64,000 nucleotides of DNA from Scytonema hofmannii PCC 7110. GTDB lineage: Bacteria > Cyanobacteriota > Cyanobacteriia > Cyanobacteriales > Nostocaceae. Shown one piece after another: positions 58,027-64,000 of this stretch (the first letter of the stretch is position 1; each line of letters opens with the position of its first letter). The notes beneath the pieces are model-generated. The model was given only the letters and a program-made list of their open reading frames with translations, made no database searches and had not been told where the DNA came from. The DNA is taken from positions 1,613,719-1,677,718 of the forward strand of contig NZ_KQ976354.1 in NCBI RefSeq assembly GCF_000346485.2. Reading direction: 5' to 3'. The position numbers and the translations under genes are program-made.

Positions 58027-59250
58027 CTAGTAAGCAATCCACTCTGGAGGAACTGTGTCTATAGGAGTTTCAGAGGTCGTTGTCCCATTGACAGTCCAAA
58101 TGAAATTTTCACCAGTGTTGTAATTGCGCCAGAACACATCACTCTTACCATCGCCGTTGTAATCCCCAACTTTCGGCTGTCTAGCCACATCAGTTGCAGG
58201 CAAGAATGCGGCAGTAGAAACTGTTGTGCCATCCATTAACCAAGCAGTGTTCTCACCAGTCGTTTCATTGTGCCAGAGAATATCAGTTTTACCATCGCCG
58301 TTAAAATCTCCAACACTAGATTTCCAAGAGAGGTCAAGCTTTGGTACAGAACCAGAAGTAATGAAAATACTATTCATCAACCATACGGTGTTCTCACCTG
58401 TTTGGCTATTGCGCCAGAGAAGATCGGTTTTGCTATCGCCGTTAAAATCACCAAGGGTGTAGCTATCCCAAAACGGATCTAATGATGATAGGGCATATTT
58501 TGAGGTGTTAGTACCATCCATAAACCAAACGGCATTTTCCCCAGATGCCGTATTGCGCCAAAAGATGTCATTTTTACCATCGCCATTGAAATCAACAATA
58601 CTAGAAGTCCAAGATAAGTCCGCTGCATCAATAAAAGCAGAGGTAAGTACTCTAGTGTCATCCATCAACCAAGTCGCGTTATCACCTGTTTGAGTGTTGC
58701 GCCAGAAAATGTCGCTCTTACCATCGCCATTGAAGTCAGCAATACTAGCAGTCCATGCTGGATCGATTCTGTCCAAATAAACTTCAGAGGCAATGTTTAC
58801 CCCATCCATTATCCAAATGAGATTCTCCCCTGTTGACTTGTTACGCCAAAACACATCTGTTTTCCCATCACGATTGAAATCTGCATAGGAAAAGTCCCAA
58901 GAAAAATCTATCTGTCTGGGGATGGATGCATTTGCTACCCTTGTGCCATCCATCTGCCAAATAGACACTTCATTGGTTTGGGTATTACGCCAAAATTTGT
59001 CAGTTTTGCCATCACCGTTAAAGTCAGGAACTATTGCTGCATTACTGAATTGAGAATTGGGATTTGGATTAGGGCTTGTTGCTGTTGTTGTTGCAAGCAT
59101 TGAATCTGACAAATCGCTTAGCAGAGTTTGTGACGATCGCCCCCAATCGAAAGTAGTATCTAGAGCATCTGTAGCTACAGAATTATTGTAGATTAGCAGA
59201 GACGAAAGTTCACTAGTACTTTTAGAATTGACGGTTTTAGATTCAAACAT
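58027..59250 (-). CDS. FG-GAP/VCBS repeat protein
   Basis: 407 residues. After a variable 70-residue N-terminus there are seven repeats of about 48 residues, each with a calcium-binding DFNGDGKTD-type loop followed by WRN and an NxxWxMDG strand (VPDFNGDGKTDKFWRN, ADFNRDGKTDVFWRN and so on). This forms a beta-propeller like the integrin alpha or lectin FG-GAP folds, usually extracellular. No signal peptide is seen, so a non-classical export route is possible. Start ATG 59248-59250. Single gene. Confidence 0.9.
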   Translation of the reverse strand: MFESKTVNSKSTSELSSLLIYNNSVATDALDTTFDWGRSSQTLLSDLSDSMLATTTATSPNPNPNSQFSNAAIVPDFNGDGKTDKFWRNTQTNEVSIWQMDGTRVANASIPRQIDFSWDFSYADFNRDGKTDVFWRNKSTGENLIWIMDGVNIASEVYLDRIDPAWTASIADFNGDGKSDIFWRNTQTGDNATWLMDDTRVLTSAFIDAADLSWTSSIVDFNGDGKNDIFWRNTASGENAVWFMDGTNTSKYALSSLDPFWDSYTLGDFNGDSKTDLLWRNSQTGENTVWLMNSIFITSGSVPKLDLSWKSSVGDFNGDGKTDILWHNETTGENTAWLMDGTTVSTAAFLPATDVARQPKVGDYNGDGKSDVFWRNYNTGENFIWTVNGTTTSETPIDTVPPEWIAY

Positions 59251-59682
59251 AATGTTTGGTTATGACTAGTGTTCATATTTTTTTTAACTGCTTTTTTATA
59301 ATGTTTCTGTTAAAAGGTAACATCTGATAAATTCTGATGTGTAAAAGTTGCGCTTTATGAGGGGAGTGGGGAGTAGGGGAAAAGAAATTTTCAGATGTTT
59401 TGGTGTACGCAGTTTATGATGGCTACTGACTACTAAAGTTATACCAAGTGGAAAAAAGAATGAGACAGATTGTTGGGTGAAACTAAGTCCAGTAGGACTT
59501 TATCAATCCAAAATCTAAAATCTAAAATCTAAAATGGTATTACCATTTCTTACAAAATCTGACTTATCCAACCCATTAGAGTCGCAGTTTTCAGGACTTT
59601 TTCGTACTGCGCTAAAAGAATAAATAGCTTAACTTTAGTTATAGAGAAGAGCAAACATTATTGATACTTTCACGTCTTAACT
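59251..59682. other. Intergenic with ~100-bp heptamer-ended element
   Basis: No gene. Includes TGGTGTACGCAGTTTATGA (about 59400), also present at about 20530, and the element 59441-59542. Confidence 0.6.
59441..59542. repeat. ~100-bp element ending in CTAAAAT heptamers
   Basis: Starts ATACCAAGTGG and ends AAAATGGTATT; same block order as 49213-49313. Inverted ends of about seven bases (ATACCA/TGGTAT). Confidence 0.8.
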
Positions 59683-59997
59683 ATGAAGCTTAAGCTATTT
59701 ACTTCTTCATTTTTAATGATTTCTCTTATTGTTGCTTCTGGAATACAAGCCGCCGAAGCAACAAAAGCAACAGACACTTTTAATAAACAAAACTATAATC
59801 GCAGTGTTTCTTTTGATAGGATTTTTTCTGTTCTCGAAACAGGAGATCGCACTAAAAAAGAATCAGCTAAAACCCCTTTAACACCAGACATAACAAAGAT
59901 TGATAGGGTTAGCAGTGGTAATAAGTTACAGAGTTACAACCCACAGCCGATTATAATAGCCATACGGTGCAAAAGCCCGTGTAAAACTGAAATTTGA
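59683..59997 (+). CDS. Small secreted protein of unknown function
   Basis: 104 residues with a clear signal peptide (basic start, then LFTSSFLMISLIVASGIQAAEA, probable cleavage after QAA). The mature part is polar (Lys, Thr, Asn) with a hydrophobic patch PQPIIIAIRC near the end and two Cys (RCKSPC). I do not recognise a family. It converges on the small minus-strand ORF at 60061. Confidence 0.6.
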   Translation: MKLKLFTSSFLMISLIVASGIQAAEATKATDTFNKQNYNRSVSFDRIFSVLETGDRTKKESAKTPLTPDITKIDRVSSGNKLQSYNPQPIIIAIRCKSPCKTEI

Positions 59998-60060
59998 GCA
60001 AGACAGAATTACTTTTACCACAGCTACAGTATGTATTTGCTTGAGAAAAATACCGCTTCA

Positions 60061-60222
60061 TTAACTTGAGTGTTTCCAGTCGCTCAGTTGTTCGCACTCT
60101 TGCTGTTTTATTGGACGCGGACGTATTGGTCTTAGAGGAGTACCAATGTCCACGCAAGAAAAAGACTTTTGTCTCTTCTTAGAAGATTGTTGTTTGTTAG
60201 GGTGAGTTTGTGTAGTTGTCAT
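60061..60222 (-). CDS. Small basic, proline-rich ORF
   Basis: 53 residues, not similar to anything I know. GAGGT lies seven bases before ATG 60220-60222, which supports translation. The N-terminal half is Thr/Gln/Lys-rich, the middle has PLRPIRPRPIK, and two Cys are present. It could be a small regulatory or peptide-precursor protein. Confidence 0.4.
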   Translation of the reverse strand: MTTTQTHPNKQQSSKKRQKSFSCVDIGTPLRPIRPRPIKQQECEQLSDWKHSS

Positions 60223-60470
60223 AATATTTACCTCTATGTTGCCAATCTGGGGCTTGTGAATCTCATCGCATCTAATGAATTTACCATCAATGCTTGAACG
60301 TTAATCAGTATTCCCAAATTTCCATCAATTATCACTCTATCTGAGGTAATTTCCGGAAAAAATCCGAGAAATAGATTTAGAGATTCACCGATCTACATTT
60401 GATTGAGTGACATAACTGCACCAGTTTGAGGACAACAGAGGCAATATCGCATTATAGCTTACTCCCTCAG
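60223..60470. other. Intergenic, nothing recognised
   Basis: 250 bases without gene or repeat that I can name; it must contain the promoter of the small ORF at 60061. Confidence 0.5.
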
Positions 60471-60677
60471 TTATTGTGCCGACTGCCCGCAAATCATTAA
60501 GTCACGGGACTCCTGTCGGATTCGCCCCAAACTTGCCGCTTCTTGCAAGGACATAAAAGCATCGAAATCTTCTACGTCATACTTTGTTTGCAAAAGTTTT
60601 CTCAACTGTTCTTCCGCAGTAACGGTAAGATATCCAGTTGCTATGACTTGTTGAACAACCTCACGAATTAGCATCAT
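60471..60677 (-). CDS. Small conserved cyanobacterial protein
   Basis: 68 residues. LIREVVQQVIATGYLTVTAEE and QLRKLLQTKYDVEDFDAFMSLQEAA is a pattern I recall from a widespread family of about 65-residue cyanobacterial proteins of unknown function. Helical, no membrane segment. Two ATG codons in a row at the start. Confidence 0.7.
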   Translation of the reverse strand: MMLIREVVQQVIATGYLTVTAEEQLRKLLQTKYDVEDFDAFMSLQEAASLGRIRQESRDLMICGQSAQ

Positions 60678-60814
60678 ACTCCCAACCTATGTAGTGAAAT
60701 GACTACAACTTCCCATATGGTCATTTTCGCTTTTTTCAACAAATCTTTACAATCCCTCCTTCGATAGGCTTTATTTCTTCACTAAAACTTTACAAACAGT
60801 CCCAAGGTAGAGCA

Positions 60815-61368
60815 ATGACGAATTTTTATCAATTTCCGCTCTTATTTTTGTTGGGGTGCGGCGACTGCTGCGTATCAAATTGAAGGTGCATATCAAGAAG
60901 GGGGGCGCAAACCCAGCATTTGGGATACTTTCAGCGCTACTGAGGGAAAAGTGCTTAACGGTGATACAGGTGCTGTCGCTTGCGCTCATTACCATCGCTA
61001 CCAGTCAGATGTAGAACTGATGGCAATCCTGGGAATCAAACACTATCGCTTCAGTATTGCCTGGACTCGTATTCTTCCTGATGGTCGCGGTACAGTCAAC
61101 GAAGAAGGTATTGATTTTTACAAACGGTTAGCAGATTGCTTACACGAGCATGGCATCGCTCCTCACGCTACCCTATGTCATTGGAATAGCCCTCAAACAT
61201 TAGAGGATTTGTACGGTTCTTGGCAAAGTCGCCAAATGGCAAATGATTACGCCGATTATGTGAAAGCACTTGTCAAGCGGTTGGGATCGCGTATTAGTCC
61301 AACAACGCATCCCAAAAGCTAGTTTTGAGTGGTACGCAGAGTGTATCCGTCAAAACAGTGTCGTTTGA
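60815..61368 (+). pseudogene. GH1 beta-glucosidase, broken
   Basis: Starts as a GH1 enzyme: ATG 60815, MTNFYQFP, then a frameshift near 60848 after which the frame continues AATAAYQIEGAYQEGGRKPS, WDTFSATEG, HYHRYQSDVELM, HYRFSIAWTRILP. It reaches VKRLGSRI at about 61290, then a different frame gives the natural GH1 end RIPKASFEWYAECIRQNSVV with TGA at 61366-61368. About 60% of the enzyme, including the second catalytic Glu, is deleted. A normal GH1 is about 450 residues; about 180 remain. Not functional. Confidence 0.88.
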
Positions 61369-61695
61369 TGCAAAGTTTGGAAAAGTCTACAAGTGGCTAC
61401 AGGAAGCAACCCTAGTTATTCACTGAAGGATTGCGAGCAATGTTAATCATTGCATTCCATGTACTATACCCAACAATTCGTTAAGGGTCTCTAACTTTAT
61501 GACCAGCGAAAGAATTATTGATTGGTAGTTGCTAAAAGCCTTCTTATTTCTGCCTTCATGTACTAGAGCATCGGATCGGTACAGTATTCAAAATGGGGGC
61601 AAAAAAAACCGGGTTCTCTCCCTTGCAAAGCTTGATATCTCGTAGGCTTAACTTAAAGAAACCGGGTTTGTGATATTACTGTACTGGCGCTCTAG
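61369..61695. other. Intergenic with AAACCGGGTTT repeats
   Basis: 330 bases. AAACCGGGTT occurs at about 61608 and 61660 and is related to family C palindromes; the tail ACTGGCGCTCTAG recurs as TACCGGCGCTCTAG at 58017. No gene. Confidence 0.6.
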
Positions 61696-62271
61696 CTACT
61701 GAAATGCCTGTCGAAATTCTCTTACAGCTTGAATATGCTTTGGTATATTAATACACCTTTCTAACAACACCATATCTAATTCGGGAAGCACTTCAGATTG
61801 ATTAATCTTTTCATATTTCTCTTGGTGTAGCGCATACAGCGATAAATTGCCATCTTGCCAAAACCAAACTTCGGAAATTTTGAGACGCTTGTAAGCTTCT
61901 AGCTTATCTATACCTCCACTGGTAACAACAACTTCGATCGCTAGATCGGGACGTTCCCTATTTGGTCCAAGTTCATAAGACAGATCAGCTTCGCGCTTCA
62001 CTAGCCCGACTTCGCTTTCTAGAGTCATCGAACCAGTCGGGGTATAGTCAATCTCAGAAGCTTCCAAGAAGATGTCTAACAAGTTGGAAATGCGTTGTTT
62101 AACGGTTTCGTGTTTTTTTCCTGGCATCTTACGAATTTCTAATGTTCCGTCTAAAAAGGACAGCCGAATGCCAGGACGGTCTAAAAGTCTTTCAACAACC
62201 TTGAAATCCTGCCATTTTAGTCCATCTATAAGAATTGGCTCTGTTACCCGATCTACTGTTGTTACAATCAT
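61696..62271 (-). CDS. Uma2-family PD-(D/E)XK protein
   Basis: 191 residues, the usual Uma2 length. Core motifs: FLDGTLEIRKMPGKKHE, then RPDLAIEVVVTSGGIDKLEAYKRLKI with Asp, Glu and Lys of the restriction-like site, and VWFWQDGNLSLY. Uma2 genes are strongly multiplied in cyanobacteria; nuclease activity is assumed from the fold and the biological role is unknown. Single gene, ATG 62269-62271. Confidence 0.92.
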   Translation of the reverse strand: MIVTTVDRVTEPILIDGLKWQDFKVVERLLDRPGIRLSFLDGTLEIRKMPGKKHETVKQRISNLLDIFLEASEIDYTPTGSMTLESEVGLVKREADLSYELGPNRERPDLAIEVVVTSGGIDKLEAYKRLKISEVWFWQDGNLSLYALHQEKYEKINQSEVLPELDMVLLERCINIPKHIQAVREFRQAFQ

Positions 62272-62320
62272 GGTGCTTTCAAAAGTGGATTTCCTTATTT
62301 CAATTTAATCTGATTAAATT

Positions 62321-62481
62321 GGGCGTTGCTGAATAACAGTATGAATTACCCTCATCCCCAATCCTTCTACCAAAGGGATTCGGGAGCTAGAATTCTTGTC
62401 CCCTCTCTCTTTGGGAGAGGGCTAGGGTGAGGGCAAATCTTAAGGGTAAAACTTGGATTCATACCTTGATTCAGCAACGCC
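62321..62481. mobile_element. MITE-like element with target duplication
   Basis: 161 bp. Ends GGGCGTTGCTGAATAA and TTGATTCAGCAACGCC are inverted repeats; the inside has TAGAATTCTTGTCCCCTCTC and GAGAGGGCTAGGGTGAGGGC. Flanked by the direct repeat TTAAATT (62314-62320 and 62482-62488), a 7-bp target duplication. No ORF. Other copies at 33458-33617, 34600-34645 (part) and 4930-5055. Confidence 0.88.
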
Positions 62482-62533
62482 TTAAATTAAACTTCTCAAA
62501 TCAGAGTTTTTATTATCAATTAATCATTGACTT

Positions 62534-62566
62534 AGATCCCCGACTTCTTCAAGAAGTCGGGGATCT
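62534..62566. repeat. 33-bp perfect palindrome, family D
   Basis: AGATCCCCGACTTCTTC with its complement; identical design to 24077-24109. Lies 39 bases after the stop of the AAA-GGDEF gene. Confidence 0.95.
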
Positions 62567-62604
62567 GGAGGGATCTGAGAATCTTACAGCCCATCAAAGT
62601 TCAT

Positions 62605-64000
62605 CTAAAACTCAACCATCAAACTTGCACTCACACTAACACAATTTCGACCTCTGCGGATAGCTTGATGAAGTGCGCTTTCAGTGGCATCAATGAGCAT
62701 TTCCGGAGAACTTTCGTGGCTTGGTGTAATACTTGCTACTCCCAAACTGACTGTCAGTACGCGGGCTGGGAATCCACCAAATACAGAGCGTTCATATTCA
62801 ATTGCCAATGCAATAACACCATCTCTAATATTACTTGCAACGCTAAGAGCAAACTCAGTACTTAAAAAAGGCACAACTATAGCAAACTTTGCACCTTCAT
62901 AACGTGCTATAAAATGACCTGGGTATTCTTCCACGCGATCGCGAATAGTATTTGCAATCAGTTGCAAACACTCATCACCAACTTTATATCCATAGGTTTC
63001 GTTGAAAAACTTAAAGTAGTCTACTTCACACAGCACAAGAGATACTGGCGAAATCTCTTTTGCCCACTCCTTCCAGTTGTTTTCTAGATACTGACTGAAG
63101 TAGTTCCTAGTCGCAAACTGAGTAAGTTCATCAATATGATTTGCGTATCCTATTGTCTGTAATTTTGTCACTAACTCTTCGGTTTCAGCAACATCTGTTG
63201 TATTCTCTTGCTGCAACTGCTCTCGAAAATAGAGACGGTACAATTCACAGCTAGGCTTGGCCCAATTCCCATTAAGCTCAATGAGTCCCATGCTTTCTAA
63301 TTGAAAAGCCGCGATCGCATCTAATTGTACACTTTCATTGGAATTAACCACCTGTTGAAGAGCCGATACCAATTCTGGTGCTTTTTTAATAACAGCTAGA
63401 TTGCTCCGTAGATAGTCGCTGAAAATTCCGCCTGACGTGGGGGCTGTTTGCAGTAACTCCTCAATAGTTATCTCTTTCCGCTGCAAATAGTAGAATGCAA
63501 GGTTCAAGAGATAGGGATGCCCAGATAACATCTTTATAAGTAACGCAAGACTTTGTGCGCTCTTTTCACCACTTGCCCAATTTAATCCGTAACGCCGTGC
63601 TAAATCCCGTGCTTGCTCTGGGGTAAATTTTGGTAGCGTGATTGTTTGTCCAACATTAAAAGGGGACTGATTGAGATTTAGTGGAACGTATATTTCCGTA
63701 GCATGAGCTACAACTAATCGCCATTTTTGCCAAATTTTCTCTTGCTTTGCTAGTTCATGCCAAAACCGCAGCATTGGTATGAAATCTTTAGCAATATTTA
63801 AGTGCTCAAAAACTCTGTTCACTTCGTTTAAAACTATGACAACCGCACTATCAATTTGCTTTAATATGTAAGCTTCAAAATATATCTTACTGCTAACTTT
63901 ACTTCCCATCTCCTCATCCCAGTAATCGTCTAACTTAGGATTGATGTTCAATTGTCTGCTAACGTTAGCGCAAAACCATCGTAAAAACTTGTCGAGAGAA
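62605..64000 (-). CDS. AAA-like (AAA_35) protein with degenerate GGDEF, 5' end outside
   Basis: The frame is open to the right edge, so the start lies beyond 64000; the TTG at 63951 is internal. About 465 residues are visible. The N-terminal part matches cyanobacterial AAA_35 proteins (SLDKFLRWFCANVSRQL, DDYWDEEMGSKV, VIVLNEVNRVF as Walker B, LSGHPYLLNLAFYYL). After about residue 290 a diguanylate cyclase-type domain follows (LVLCEVDYFKFFNETYG, VGDECLQLIA), but the GGDEF signature reads YEGAKF, so it probably makes no c-di-GMP and may bind nucleotide or act as scaffold. The P-loop is outside the window. Confidence 0.85.
   Translation of the reverse strand, partial: SLDKFLRWFCANVSRQLNINPKLDDYWDEEMGSKVSSKIYFEAYILKQIDSAVVIVLNEVNRVFEHLNIAKDFIPMLRFWHELAKQEKIWQKWRLVVAHATEIYVPLNLNQSPFNVGQTITLPKFTPEQARDLARRYGLNWASGEKSAQSLALLIKMLSGHPYLLNLAFYYLQRKEITIEELLQTAPTSGGIFSDYLRSNLAVIKKAPELVSALQQVVNSNESVQLDAIAAFQLESMGLIELNGNWAKPSCELYRLYFREQLQQENTTDVAETEELVTKLQTIGYANHIDELTQFATRNYFSQYLENNWKEWAKEISPVSLVLCEVDYFKFFNETYGYKVGDECLQLIANTIRDRVEEYPGHFIARYEGAKFAIVVPFLSTEFALSVASNIRDGVIALAIEYERSVFGGFPARVLTVSLGVASITPSHESSPEMLIDATESALHQAIRRGRNCVSVSASLMVEF

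Noticed and set aside
59951-60157. 68-codon minus-strand ORF overlapping the secreted protein gene
   Set aside because: Overlaps two better-supported ORFs and lacks a ribosome-binding site; the frame beginning at 60222 has one.

Overview
The window looks like chromosome of a filamentous, probably nostocalean, cyanobacterium. The evidence is the dense HIP1 octamer (GCGATCGC), heptameric short tandem repeats of the Nostoc type, a Ycf65/PSRP-3 ribosomal protein, an atpB-atpC pair, a PEP-CTERM vWA protein, a DUF1830-like protein, and large families of CHAT, filamentous-haemagglutinin and kinase-TPR genes. No rRNA, tRNA, CRISPR array, integrase or intact transposase was seen.

Layout. 1-8.9 kb is housekeeping and ordinary content: the end of a DUF5009 membrane protein, PSRP-3, ATP synthase beta and epsilon, a secreted DUF1194 protein, a SirB1-type protein, a SRPBCC protein and a multi-helix MscS-related membrane protein. 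8.9-10 kb is a repeat-rich scar holding the ends of a RelE-type toxin gene, a haemagglutinin gene and a kinase-TPR gene. 10-42 kb is the most striking region. It is an amplified cassette of two-partner secretion (TpsB pore plus TpsA-like haemagglutinin), CHAT-TPR protease-like protein, divergent Ser/Thr kinase-TPR, and FAS1 (fasciclin) protein. One near-complete copy (10.7-24.1 kb), one copy lacking TpsA (34.6-42.0 kb), two extra convergent haemagglutinin genes (24.5-29.8 kb), a subtilase and a PIN toxin-antitoxin pair lie there.

42-47.7 kb looks like a small defence island. A RecQ helicase fused to a phosphoribosyltransferase domain is tightly coupled to a DprA-like SLOG protein (reminiscent of ShosTA). 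Next to it is a PD-(D/E)XK-like protein, an AAA ATPase and a TOPRIM-like DUF3226 protein that seems internally deleted. 47.8-64 kb is metabolic and accessory: glutamate dehydrogenase family, class II aldolase, a metal-type MerR regulator with a recognisable operator, aldehyde dehydrogenase, a DUF433/DUF5615 toxin-antitoxin pair, an acyl-CoA dehydrogenase-cyclase fusion whose linker is a translated intergenic repeat, an FG-GAP protein, a broken GH1 glucosidase, a Uma2 protein and the 3' part of an AAA-GGDEF gene.

How the parts may work together. In the cassette, TpsB would export the haemagglutinin-like beta-helix proteins, while the kinase-TPR and CHAT-TPR proteins could sense and process at the membrane or in the periplasm. 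The repeated co-occurrence of the same families in the same relative orientation is the evidence for a shared system; the function is inference. Many dispersed palindromes, MITE-like elements and tandem repeats lie between genes, and several have altered gene ends.
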